A DNA stretch of 64,000 nucleotides from Heyndrickxia camelliae. Its GTDB lineage: Bacteria > Bacillota > Bacilli > Bacillales > Bacillaceae_C. The notes beneath the pieces were generated by a model. The model saw only the letters and a program-made list of their open reading frames with translations, ran no database searches and was not told the DNA's origin. Of the stretch, positions 42,437-50,496 are shown piece after piece. The DNA is taken from assembly GCF_002844575.1 (NCBI RefSeq), contig NZ_PIQO01000017.1:1-64000 (forward strand). Reading direction: 5' to 3'. Numbering within the stretch: the stretch's first letter is position 1; each line of letters begins with the position of its first letter. The translations under genes were made by a program, and so were the position numbers.

Positions 42437-42613
42437 ATGAAGTTAATTTTAGAAAGGGAATATACTAAAAATGGTTGGAAATTAAATATGGGAGTGACGG
42501 ATGAATGGACAGGATCACCAATTCCTATTGACTGTATATTATTAGATGATGTTGATGGTTATATAAAAATTACTTATGGGTGTACAGAAGGGATTGAACA
42601 AATGTTGTTTTGA
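42437..42613 (+). CDS. unknown 58-aa protein
   Basis: ATG 42437 follows GAAAGGGGA. Beta-rich (KLILEREYTKNGWKLNMGV). The end overlaps the beginning of the HNH gene. Function unknown. Confidence 0.5.
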   Translation: MKLILEREYTKNGWKLNMGVTDEWTGSPIPIDCILLDDVDGYIKITYGCTEGIEQMLF

Positions 42614-42941
42614 ACAAATACATAACGAAGCTCGTAAAAAAGTTGAAAAAGATTATTATGAATTTACTAAACCTAAAAATGAAAAAAATAAACGAGGACA
42701 TATTCCCGCAAAAATGAGAATTAATTTATTAAATAAATCTGCTAGATTTGTAGAAAAGGAAAACAAGTACATCCCAAGTTGTTCATTTTGTGGGAAAACT
42801 GCAAAGGAATCAACATTACATATTGATCACATTATTCCTGTTAGTAAAGGAGGGGCAACTACAGAAGATAACTTACAAGTACTTTGTTCTGAATGCAATC
42901 TCCAGAAAAATAATAAATATGATTTGATAATTAACAATTAA
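42576..42941 (+). CDS. HNH endonuclease
   Basis: A 121-residue protein. CSFC and CSEC zinc pairs flank LHIDHIIPVSKGGATTEDNLQ, the HNH core (about 87-107), as in McrA-type and homing nucleases. Its start is uncertain: ATG 42576 lies in the previous gene with no clear site, and TTG 42594 follows AGAAGGGA. It may be a freestanding homing nuclease that invaded the 3' end of the previous gene. Confidence 0.8.
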   Translation: MGVQKGLNKCCFEQIHNEARKKVEKDYYEFTKPKNEKNKRGHIPAKMRINLLNKSARFVEKENKYIPSCSFCGKTAKESTLHIDHIIPVSKGGATTEDNLQVLCSECNLQKNNKYDLIINN

Positions 42942-42984
42942 ACATAATTATAATATGAAAATAAATTAATAAATACATAGGAAA

Positions 42985-43030
42985 TACCGGTAAATAAGTG
43001 CTACGTAGCCTCCTAACTGATCATGGGAGG
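42985..43030. promoter_or_regulatory. palindromes and SD-masking stem before the Vsr-like nuclease
   Basis: TACCGGTA (42985-42992) and GCTACGTAGC (43000-43009) are perfect palindromes. CCTCC (43009-43013) can pair with GGAGG (43026-43030), the ribosome site of the next gene, round TGATCA. The stem would hide the site and lower translation, as is common for homing nucleases; the palindromes are unexplained. Confidence 0.5.
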
Positions 43031-43035
43031 GAAAA

Positions 43036-44772
43036 TTGAAAATGGCAATATTGGAGAAGGAAGTTTGGGTCAAATGTGGATTACCAACAGATAAATATTA
43101 CAAAGAAAAGGGATACAAAATTCCGTGCTACATTAATGAAAAAGGTAAATTAAAGGCTGACAAAAGTAAAAGAATTTTAGTTAAAATTGAGGATATTCCC
43201 GATGGGAGTAGTTCTATTAAAGTAACAAAAATATGCGATATATGTGGACATCACTCAAAAAATATTGCTTACAGTATGGTATTGAGAGGAAGATGCAATA
43301 CTGATGGCAAAGATAGATGTTTTAAATGTGGTGTACACTATCGTGCATTTATAAAAAAAGAATATGTGAAATACGATAAATCATTGGAATTTTACTCAAT
43401 TAAAAATAACATAGAATATTTATTAGACGAATTCAGTACGAAAAATAAAAAGCATCCAAAAGAAATAGCATACTCCACAAAAGATGAATATTTGTGGGTA
43501 TGTCCGAGTTGTAATAGTGAATACCCAATGCCAATTGATAGAAGAACTATAGGAGGGAGTAATTGTCCCTTTTGTGTTGGGGCAAGAGTCAATCATACGA
43601 ATTGTCTCTGGACTACACATCCTGAAGTTGCTAAGTTATTAAAAAATCAAAATAGAGGATATGAGATTACTCATGGTATTGGTACAAAAGAAATTTTCGT
43701 TTGTCAACAGTGCGAATATGAAAAAATAAGCGTTCCAAATAATATTATTAAACAAGGTTTTTCTTGTCCAAGATGTTCAGATGGATTAAGTTATCCTGAA
43801 AAGATTATGTTTAATGCCTTAGAACAAACTGAAATTCCATTTAAATTTCAAGAAAGCTTCAAATGGTCAAAAAGAAAACGATATGATTTCTACATACCAT
43901 CATTAAATTGCATAATTGAAACACATGGAGAACAGCATGTTAAGGAAACAGGATTTACAAAAATGGGAGGAAGAACATTATACGAAGAACAAGAGAATGA
44001 TAAATTGAAAGAGAAGTTAGCATTAGAAAATGGTATTAAACATTACATAGTTATAGACTGTCAGATATCTGATTTGTATTTTATAAAAGAAAACATAATG
44101 AACTCCGAATTATCCGAACTCATTAATTTAAAAAGTATCGATTGGGAAAAATGCCAAAAATTTACCTTGAGTACTATGATTAAAGATGCTTGTAATTTAT
44201 GGAATGAAGGCATTGAAAATACTAAAGTAATAGGAGATAATCTGAATTTAAGTTCAAAAACAATTAGGATATATTTAAAAAAGGGGGCTGAAATAGGATG
44301 GTGCGATTATAATGCAAAGAAAGCACTCATAAATTCAGCTAAGCAAAATGGAGAGTTATCGAGGAAAAGAACAATTCAATTAAGTATGAACGGTGATTTT
44401 ATAAGAGAATGGGATAGTGCGACAGAAGCTGCCGAACAAATTGGAGTTGCATTACATAGTGTATCTAGAGTATGTAGAAAAGGTTTGAAATATTCTGTAG
44501 GTGGATACAAGTGGTTATATGAAGAGGATTATAATAAACTGAAAGAAAATATAAAAAATAGTGATTTACCTAATGCAAGGTGTAGAAGGATAGTCCAACT
44601 TAAGTTAGATAATTGCTTTTATAAAGAATGGAATAGTATAAAAGAAGCATCGAATAAATTATCTATCGTTGCGTCTAGTATTTTTAGATCTTGTAATACG
44701 AATTATACAGCAGGTGGATTCAAATGGATGTACAAAGAAGATTACGAGAAATACATATCGAAAGCTAATTAA
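43036..44772 (+). CDS. Vsr-like homing endonuclease with zinc ribbons and NUMOD repeats
   Basis: A 578-residue multidomain protein. Zinc pairs include CDIC, CFKC, CPSC-CPFC (treble-clef, DUF4379-like, about 154-180) and CQQC-CPRC. The nuclease core is YPEKIMFNALE, then RYDFYIPSLNCIIETHGEQHV (split about 290-310), the EDxHD/Vsr-type PD-(D/E)XK fold known from I-Bth0305I. A HTH follows, then two NUMOD1-like repeats: IREWDSATEAAEQIG...GGYKWLY and YKEWNSIKEASNKLS...GGFKWMY. Start TTG 43036 or ATG 43042. No intron is visible, so it is freestanding. Confidence 0.8.
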   Translation: MKMAILEKEVWVKCGLPTDKYYKEKGYKIPCYINEKGKLKADKSKRILVKIEDIPDGSSSIKVTKICDICGHHSKNIAYSMVLRGRCNTDGKDRCFKCGVHYRAFIKKEYVKYDKSLEFYSIKNNIEYLLDEFSTKNKKHPKEIAYSTKDEYLWVCPSCNSEYPMPIDRRTIGGSNCPFCVGARVNHTNCLWTTHPEVAKLLKNQNRGYEITHGIGTKEIFVCQQCEYEKISVPNNIIKQGFSCPRCSDGLSYPEKIMFNALEQTEIPFKFQESFKWSKRKRYDFYIPSLNCIIETHGEQHVKETGFTKMGGRTLYEEQENDKLKEKLALENGIKHYIVIDCQISDLYFIKENIMNSELSELINLKSIDWEKCQKFTLSTMIKDACNLWNEGIENTKVIGDNLNLSSKTIRIYLKKGAEIGWCDYNAKKALINSAKQNGELSRKRTIQLSMNGDFIREWDSATEAAEQIGVALHSVSRVCRKGLKYSVGGYKWLYEEDYNKLKENIKNSDLPNARCRRIVQLKLDNCFYKEWNSIKEASNKLSIVASSIFRSCNTNYTAGGFKWMYKEDYEKYISKAN

Positions 44773-44827
44773 TAATATAATTAAATTAACAATACATAAC
44801 CAATACAACTGAAAGGAGGTGAGAAAT

Positions 44828-45046
44828 ATGAGATACGATCAAAAAATTAAAGACTCAATCACATTAGTGAATTTAAAATTACAGAGAGAGTACAATCTTC
44901 AGGATAGAGTGCCATTTTATGAACAGGAATATAAAGATTCATTACAAAGAGAAACAGAATTATTACATGAGAAAAAGAGACTTTTAGAAGAGTACCAAGG
45001 AGTATTGGAAGATAAGGAAGCAATAAAAAGAGTAATGAAAAGATAA
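44828..45046 (+). CDS. unknown 72-aa coiled-coil protein
   Basis: ATG 44828 follows GAAAGGAGGTGAG. A charged continuous helix (ETELLHEKKRLLEEYQGVLED). It may interact with the resolvase gene product just downstream. Confidence 0.5.
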   Translation: MRYDQKIKDSITLVNLKLQREYNLQDRVPFYEQEYKDSLQRETELLHEKKRLLEEYQGVLEDKEAIKRVMKR

Positions 45047-45073
45047 TTAAATATATAAATAGGAGTTGATTCG

Positions 45074-45643
45074 TTGAGAGTTGAATTAACATTACCTTTA
45101 CCTACATCTATAAATAAATTATACATTAATCAATTCGGTTGGAATCCAAAGACAAAAACTCGTATGCCAACTGGGAAAAGGATTATGAGTAAAGATGGGG
45201 TAAAGGTTAAAAATGAAATTCAAAATGAAGCAATTAAACAATTGGCTGCACAAGACTGGGATTATGAATGGACAAAAACTAATTACATATATCAAGACTG
45301 TTACATATACATGAATAGATTAGGTAGAGATGATAATAATTTGTTCAAGCTACTTAATGATAGCTTAGAGAAGATTATTTATGACAATGACTCAAGAGTA
45401 CTAACTAGAACTCAACGTATCTTAATAGATAGTGAGAATCCTAGAATACATTTGATTATAAGTCAAACACCACATAGAGGAATATTTGAATCTGAAATAC
45501 ATATGAACGAATTTGAAAATAAGTGTAGATCATGTAAGCGATATAAACGAAACTGCTCCGTTTTGAAGAAGGCGAAAGAAGGACGTATTCAAGAGGAGAT
45601 TGATGGGGATTTTGCTTGTAGTAAATATAGTGAGATTAATTGA
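45074..45643 (+). CDS. rusA: RusA-family Holliday junction resolvase
   Basis: A 189-residue protein from TTG 45074. ELTLPLPTSINKLY (substrate-loop start), RLGRDDNNLFKLLNDSLEKI with the conserved aspartates (about 88-107), and NDSRVLTRTQRILIDS carry the RusA signature. The C-terminus adds a CRSC...C...C zinc-like cluster absent from E. coli RusA. It resolves recombination or replication intermediates. Confidence 0.85.
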   Translation: MRVELTLPLPTSINKLYINQFGWNPKTKTRMPTGKRIMSKDGVKVKNEIQNEAIKQLAAQDWDYEWTKTNYIYQDCYIYMNRLGRDDNNLFKLLNDSLEKIIYDNDSRVLTRTQRILIDSENPRIHLIISQTPHRGIFESEIHMNEFENKCRSCKRYKRNCSVLKKAKEGRIQEEIDGDFACSKYSEIN

Positions 45644-45671
45644 TACATAGAGTAATAGAAAGGAGTTTTAA

Positions 45672-46241
45672 ATGAGAACATCAATGCCTTCCAATTTTCA
45701 AATATTTGATTATTGGAAAGATAAAGAACTAGAGAAACATTTTCCTGTTATTTTAGATTGGGGAGAACCTTGCTGTTGGGCATGTAATAAACCAATAAAA
45801 GTAGAAACTCAACAGTTATTGGATAAATGTGATTTTAAAGAGATATGGAACAGGACTTCAGGATACTTAGAAAGATGCCACATAATAGCTAAAGCCTTAG
45901 GTGGTACATATGAGCCTGAAAATTTATTCTTAATGTGTCCTGATTGTCACATTGAATCACCCGACATATCTGATAAACAAGTATTTTTCAATTGGATAAA
46001 AAAACAAAGAAGAGATTGTATTATGGGTTATAACGTTAGAAAGCTGAAAGAAGAATTATATAAATGTTGTGAAATACATAATGTTGATGTAGAAGAGTTT
46101 TCAAAATTTGTATGTAACTCGGATCAAAACTTAATTATAAATAAAATAAATACACATGGATTTAAATATAGCGATTCCACCATATTATATGCATGGATGA
46201 GTGAGTATTTAAATAGTAGGAATGAAGTTTGTAATACATAA
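45672..46241 (+). CDS. HNH endonuclease-like protein
   Basis: A 189-residue protein with AAAGGAG site. CCWACNKPI, then LERCHIIAKALGGTYEPENLFLMCPDCH (split about 72-98) form an HNH/zinc fold. The C-terminal half is helical and does not match a known family. Could be a homing nuclease or a restriction-like enzyme protected against by the many methylases. Confidence 0.75.
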   Translation: MRTSMPSNFQIFDYWKDKELEKHFPVILDWGEPCCWACNKPIKVETQQLLDKCDFKEIWNRTSGYLERCHIIAKALGGTYEPENLFLMCPDCHIESPDISDKQVFFNWIKKQRRDCIMGYNVRKLKEELYKCCEIHNVDVEEFSKFVCNSDQNLIINKINTHGFKYSDSTILYAWMSEYLNSRNEVCNT

Positions 46242-46243
46242 AA

Positions 46244-46276
46244 GTAATAGGACGAGTTGGGAAGAACATACATAAT
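46244..46276 (+). promoter_or_regulatory. possible sigma-E-like sporulation promoter
   Basis: ATA (46247-46249) is 17 bp before CATACATA (46267-46274), near the mother-cell sigma-E -10 CATACAnT and its ATA-type -35. It is immediately upstream of the candidate excision factor. The start site would fall close to the ribosome site, which weakens the case. Confidence 0.25.
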
Positions 46277-46291
46277 ATTGAGGTGGAAAGG

Positions 46292-46474
46292 ATGAAGACA
46301 ACAAAGATTATTCAAGGTAAAGAATATAAAGTACTAGAAGTGGTTGATTATGGAGAATACACGATTACGTTTGTAGATCATTCAGATGTTAAAAATGATG
46401 TTGACCAAGTACATAGATTTTTGGCAGAATTACTTTATGAACAGGAATTGAGGAAATCTCCTTCCTCTTCATAA
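46292..46474 (+). CDS. candidate recombination directionality factor (SprB-like)
   Basis: A 60-residue protein. GAGGTGG lies 5 bases before ATG 46292; GTG 46283 is part of that site. The sequence, MKTTKIIQGKEYKVLEVVDY, then an FVDHSDVKNDVDQVHRFLAELLYEQEL part, is a beta hairpin plus helix. Its size and its position 40 bp from the attachment core match SprB, the SPbeta excision factor that works with the large serine recombinase SprA. No recombinase is in the window; it would be at the other end. The assignment rests on position and size. Confidence 0.45.
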   Translation: MKTTKIIQGKEYKVLEVVDYGEYTITFVDHSDVKNDVDQVHRFLAELLYEQELRKSPSSS

Positions 46475-46514
46475 AGTTTTATTTTTTGAATATATTTTAG
46501 GGGTAACATTAAAA

Positions 46515-46530
46515 ACAGACTCCCCTGTAT
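46515..46530 (+). mobile_element. right attachment core of the element in spoVFB
   Basis: ACAGACTCCCCTGTAT lies exactly where SpoVFB homology starts (TDSPVLMAAKA...). It keeps the ACAGA...CTGTAT pattern of the SPbeta att core in spsM as I recall it. A partner copy should be at the far end of the element after the 5' part of spoVFB. Confidence 0.65.
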
Positions 46531-46796
46531 TAATGGCCGCTAAAGCAACACTTAGAAATCGTAATCCAGTAGTATTGGGGATTTCTACAAATGATGCACT
46601 CGGCCTAAATGGTGTAAATTTGATGAGGTTAATGGCTACAAAAAATATTTATTTTATTCCATATGGTCAAGATGATCCGATTAACAAACCGAATTCAATG
46701 GTAGCCAAAATGACCCTACTGAAAGAAACAGTGGAAGAGGCTATAAACGGAAATCAATTGCAGCCGGTCATAATTGAAAGGTTCCGAAACGAATAA
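46515..46796 (+). pseudogene. spoVFB: 3' part of spoVFB, interrupted by the element
   Basis: From TDSPVLMAAKATLRN to the end, 92-93 codons match the C-terminus of dipicolinate synthase subunit B: PVVLGISTNDALGLNGVN, LMRLMATKNIYFIPYGQDDP, KKPNSM-type loop. The full protein is about 200 residues; the first ~108 are absent. The frame is open leftwards only to 46452, where the element provides a stop, and no ribosome site serves ATG 46533. SpoVFA/SpoVFB make dipicolinic acid in the mother cell, so the gene must be rejoined by excision for normal spores. Confidence 0.9.
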
Positions 46797-46812
46797 ACAG
46801 TTTGGTTTTGAA

Positions 46813-46834
46813 GCTCGCCTATTGGCGAGTTTTC
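46813..46834 (+). terminator. terminator after spoVFB
   Basis: GCTCGCC-TATT-GGCGAGT followed by TTTCT, 16 bases after the stop. From here to asd (about 200 bp) I see no promoter I would defend. Confidence 0.65.
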
Positions 46835-47031
46835 TGTGAGGATAAAATAGAATTAGTGTAAAAGTTTATGGAACCGGTTCATTCACCTACACTTAAAATT
46901 CCCTTTGCCAGTAAGATGAATTAGAGAAAATGATATATTATCATGCGTTAATATGGTAAAATAAAATCGTTATTTCATTATGGTAAATATATAAACTATC
47001 TGTATATAGATTTGGAAGGGGAATGCTTAAA

Positions 47032-48078
47032 ATGTCAATATCCAAAGGATATCATGTGGCTGTTCTTGGTGCCACAGGTGCGGTTGGACAACAAATGATG
47101 AAAACGCTGGAAAATAGGGAATTTCCAATCAGTAAAATATCGCTATTATCTTCTGCACGTTCAGCTGGAACAGTATTAAAATTTCGAGGAGAAGAAATAG
47201 TAGTGGAAGAAGCAACACCTGATAGTTTTAATGGAGTTGACATTGCTTTATTTAGTGCAGGTGGAAGTGTTTCGAAAATCTTTGCTCCAGAAGCAGTAAA
47301 GCGTGGGGCAATTGTGATAGATAATACTAGTGCTTACCGAATGGATGAAGAAGTGCCTCTTGTTGTACCTGAAGTGAATGAAGAGGATTTAAAACTTCAT
47401 AAGGGGATTATTGCAAATCCAAACTGTTCGACAATTCAAATGGTTGTTGCGTTAGAACCAATCAGAAAGGCTTTTGGATTAAATAAAGTAATTGTTTCTA
47501 CTTATCAAGCTGTTTCCGGATCAGGTACTGCGGCAATTCAAGAATTACATGAGCAAACGAAGGCTATTATTCATGGGGAGTCATTTGAACCTCAAATATT
47601 GCCAGTAAAAGGCGATAAAAAACACTATCAAATTGCTTTCAATGCGGTTCCTCAAATCGATAAATTCATGGACAACGGCTTTACCTTTGAGGAAGTAAAA
47701 ATGATGAATGAAACGAAAAAAATTATGCATATGCCGGATTTAAAGGTGGCAGCTACTTGTGTACGCCTTCCTGTTGAAACTGGTCATTCGGAATCCGTTT
47801 ATTTTGAAGTAGAAAAGGAAGGATTAACTGCAAAGGATATTCAGGAGGCAGTAATTTCTGGTGCGGGAATCGTTTTAGAAGATAATCCTAGTGAGCAATT
47901 ATACCCAATGCCAGCGAATGCCGTTGGAAAGAATGATGTCTTTGTAGGCCGAATCAGAAAAGATTTAGATGAAGACAAAGGATTTCACATGTGGGTTGTT
48001 TCGGATAATCTGTTAAAAGGTGCTGCATGGAATTCTGTTCAAATCGCAGAAAGCCTCATTAAATTGGGTCTAGTTTAA
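47032..48078 (+). CDS. asd: aspartate-semialdehyde dehydrogenase
   Basis: A 348-residue protein. NADP loop [15 protein letters not shown] (about 8-22), catalytic cysteine in [20 protein letters not shown], and the HSE..YFEVE hexapeptide region. It reduces aspartyl phosphate to the semialdehyde used for lysine, DAP, dipicolinate and other aspartate-family products. ATG 47032 suits GGAAGGGG; ATG 47023 is too close to it. Confidence 0.95.
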   Translation: MSISKGYHVAVLGATGAVGQQMMKTLENREFPISKISLLSSARSAGTVLKFRGEEIVVEEATPDSFNGVDIALFSAGGSVSKIFAPEAVKRGAIVIDNTSAYRMDEEVPLVVPEVNEEDLKLHKGIIANPNCSTIQMVVALEPIRKAFGLNKVIVSTYQAVSGSGTAAIQELHEQTKAIIHGESFEPQILPVKGDKKHYQIAFNAVPQIDKFMDNGFTFEEVKMMNETKKIMHMPDLKVAATCVRLPVETGHSESVYFEVEKEGLTAKDIQEAVISGAGIVLEDNPSEQLYPMPANAVGKNDVFVGRIRKDLDEDKGFHMWVVSDNLLKGAAWNSVQIAESLIKLGLV

Positions 48079-48159
48079 TTCTTATTCTTTTTTTATATAT
48101 AGAAGAGAATAATTGCCTCATCATCAAACGAAATATATTTAACTTATAGAGGTGTTAAA

Positions 48160-49395
48160 ATGAAGTTAATTGTGCAGAAATTTGGAGGTACATCTGTACG
48201 TGATGAACAAGGTCGAAAACATGCGTTAAAACACATACAAAATGCATTGCTGGACGGATATAAGGTAGTTGTAGTCGTTTCTGCAATGGGAAGAAATGGT
48301 GACCCATATGCAACTGATACCTTACTTTCCCTTGTTCAGGACCCAAAAATGTTCATAAATAAAAGGGAACAGGATTTACTCCTCTCTTGTGGAGAAGTTA
48401 TTTCAAGCTTAGTTTTTACAAATATGCTCCTTGGAGAGGAAATTAATGCTACTGCCCTAACCGGTTCTCAAGCTGGTTTTAGAACAAATGCAGAGTATAC
48501 TAATGCAAAAATCATCGATATGAAATGTGAAAGACTATTAAAGGAACTTGATACTCATGATGTAGTTGTTGTTGCAGGGTTTCAGGGATCTGCTAAAAAT
48601 GGTGATGTAACAACTCTAGGCAGGGGAGGCAGTGATACTTCTGCAGCTGCTTTAGGAGCCGCTTTAAAAGCAGAATGGATTGACATTTTCACAGATGTTG
48701 ATGGTATTATGACGGCAGATCCAAGGATTGCGGATCATGCAAGAAAATTACCTGTTGTAACCTATACAGAAATTTGTAATATGGCATATCAAGGTGCGAA
48801 AGTGATTCATCCCCGCGCAGTAGAAATTGCGATGCAGGCAAAAGTACCAATTCGTATTCGCTCTACTTATTCCGATAATCTCGGTACCCTGGTTACTTCT
48901 TTAAACAAACAGTCAAAAGGCACAGATATTCGTGAACGACTAGTAACTGGTATTGCCTATGTGTCTAATGTAGCCCAAATTAAAGTTTATGCAAAAGATG
49001 GGCAGTATGACCTGCAATCAGAGGTATTTAAGGCGATGGCGAATGAAAATATAAGTGTAGATTTCATCAACATTTCTCCAACCGGTGTAGTCTACACGGT
49101 AGCAGAGGATGCTATTGAAAAAGCGGCTAATGTATTGCAGCAAAAGGGATATCGACCTGAAATAGAAAGAGGATGTGCAAAGGTCTCCGTTGTTGGTGCA
49201 GGTATTAACGGTGTTCCTGGCGTTACTTTTAAAATTGTCTCCGCATTATCTGAAAAGGGCATTAGAATACTACAATCCGCGGATAGTCATACAACTATTT
49301 GGGTACTTGTAAAAGAAGAAGATTTAGTAGGTGCTGTTAATGCTTTACATGATGCGTTCAACCTGCAAGAGGAAACATACGAAATAACCATATAA
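48160..49395 (+). CDS. dapG: aspartokinase I (DAP-sensitive type)
   Basis: A 411-residue kinase: KFGGTSVRD (6-14) phosphate/Asp site, FQGSAKNGDVTTLGRGGSDTSA, a DVDGIMTADP substrate loop, then two ACT domains (from about residue 270: VAQIKVYAKDG... and AKVSVVGAGINGVPG). The place between asd and dapA identifies it as the dapG isozyme, which in Bacillus is inhibited by meso-DAP and serves wall and spore DPA synthesis. Confidence 0.93.
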   Translation: MKLIVQKFGGTSVRDEQGRKHALKHIQNALLDGYKVVVVVSAMGRNGDPYATDTLLSLVQDPKMFINKREQDLLLSCGEVISSLVFTNMLLGEEINATALTGSQAGFRTNAEYTNAKIIDMKCERLLKELDTHDVVVVAGFQGSAKNGDVTTLGRGGSDTSAAALGAALKAEWIDIFTDVDGIMTADPRIADHARKLPVVTYTEICNMAYQGAKVIHPRAVEIAMQAKVPIRIRSTYSDNLGTLVTSLNKQSKGTDIRERLVTGIAYVSNVAQIKVYAKDGQYDLQSEVFKAMANENISVDFINISPTGVVYTVAEDAIEKAANVLQQKGYRPEIERGCAKVSVVGAGINGVPGVTFKIVSALSEKGIRILQSADSHTTIWVLVKEEDLVGAVNALHDAFNLQEETYEITI

Positions 49396-49464
49396 TAGCA
49401 ACATATAGTAATAATAAAATTCACTGTTTTATCCTGAGGTAGAATAAGGGAAGGAGTGGTAAAG

Positions 49465-50343
49465 ATGAGTCGGTTCGGAAGAGTCTCTACTGCTATGGTT
49501 ACTCCATTTGATGCAAAAGGGAATATAGATTTTCATAAAACAACCCAGCTAGTCGAATATTTGATTGAAAATGGAACAGACTCTCTAGTTGTTGCAGGGA
49601 CTACTGGCGAATCTCCAACACTTTCGTCAGAAGAAAAGTTAGCTTTATTTAGTCATGTCGTGAAAATTGCAGATGGTCGGGTTCAGGTTATAGCTGGAAC
49701 CGGAAGTAATAACACATATGCTTCAGTAGAATTAACGAAAAAAGCGGAAGAAGTCGGTGTAGATGCTATTTTGCTGGTTACACCGTATTATAATAAGCCG
49801 AATCAAGAGGGTCTTTTTCAACATTTTAAAACGATAGCAGAGGCTACTAATCTCCCAGTAATGCTATATAATGTTCCAGGACGTACAGCAGCAAATATTC
49901 AGCCAAAAACAGTTATTAAGCTTTCGGAAATTCCTAATATCGTAGCAATTAAGGATGCAAGTGGAAATTTGGATTCAATGGCAGAAATCATTGCAAATAC
50001 CAGTGAGGATTTTGAACTATACAGCGGAGATGATGGGTTGACTCTCCCTGTGCTATCAATCGGAGGAAAAGGTGTAATTTCCGTAGCATCCCATATTATC
50101 GGTAATGAGATACAAGAAATGATAGAATCTTTCTTTAGTGGTTCTTACGAAGCAGCAGCTAAACAGCATCAGAAACTTTTGCCTTTGATGAGAGGTTTAT
50201 TTGACGCTCCAAGCCCTGTACCTGTGAAAACAGCATTGCAGTTAAAAGGCTTTAATGTAGGTTCTGTTCGACTGCCGCTTGTTCCTTTAACAGAACAAGA
50301 GAGATCTAACTTAATAGATTTGTTAAATAATTGGAAAAGATAA
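49465..50343 (+). CDS. dapA: 4-hydroxy-tetrahydrodipicolinate synthase
   Basis: A 292-residue TIM-barrel aldolase: VAGTTGESPTL (about 39-49), YYNKPNQEG, catalytic Tyr in MLYNVPGRTA and the Schiff-base lysine in VAIKDASGN. ATG 49465 is 6 bases after AAGGAGTGG. Its product is the direct precursor used by SpoVFA/SpoVFB for dipicolinate. It makes HTPA from pyruvate and aspartate semialdehyde. Confidence 0.95.
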   Translation: MSRFGRVSTAMVTPFDAKGNIDFHKTTQLVEYLIENGTDSLVVAGTTGESPTLSSEEKLALFSHVVKIADGRVQVIAGTGSNNTYASVELTKKAEEVGVDAILLVTPYYNKPNQEGLFQHFKTIAEATNLPVMLYNVPGRTAANIQPKTVIKLSEIPNIVAIKDASGNLDSMAEIIANTSEDFELYSGDDGLTLPVLSIGGKGVISVASHIIGNEIQEMIESFFSGSYEAAAKQHQKLLPLMRGLFDAPSPVPVKTALQLKGFNVGSVRLPLVPLTEQERSNLIDLLNNWKR

Positions 50344-50345
50344 AA

Positions 50346-50369
50346 GGAAGGGATGCCCTTCCTTTTTTT
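50346..50369 (+). terminator. terminator after dapA
   Basis: GGAAGGG pairs with CCCTTCC round ATG, followed by TTTTTTT. It closes the asd-dapG-dapA unit. Confidence 0.9.
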
Positions 50370-50496
50370 ATTGTTTACTTTTGAATCAAAAAATTTTATC
50401 TCTTACGAAAGTTTTCTTTTTTTTATATATTTACCTCAAATTCAGAAAAAAATGGTAATATAATAACATATACCTTACTTATGGAAAGGCGAATAT

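Noticed and set aside
42576-46241. HNH proteins as restriction partners of the five methyltransferases
   Set aside because: They are 10 kb or more from the methylase genes and look like homing nucleases; no restriction-type domain beyond HNH is visible, so pairing is unsupported.
46533-46796. ATG 46533 as the start of an independent 87-aa gene
   Set aside because: Homology to SpoVFB begins upstream of it, there is no ribosome site, and the segment is the C-terminal part of a larger enzyme.
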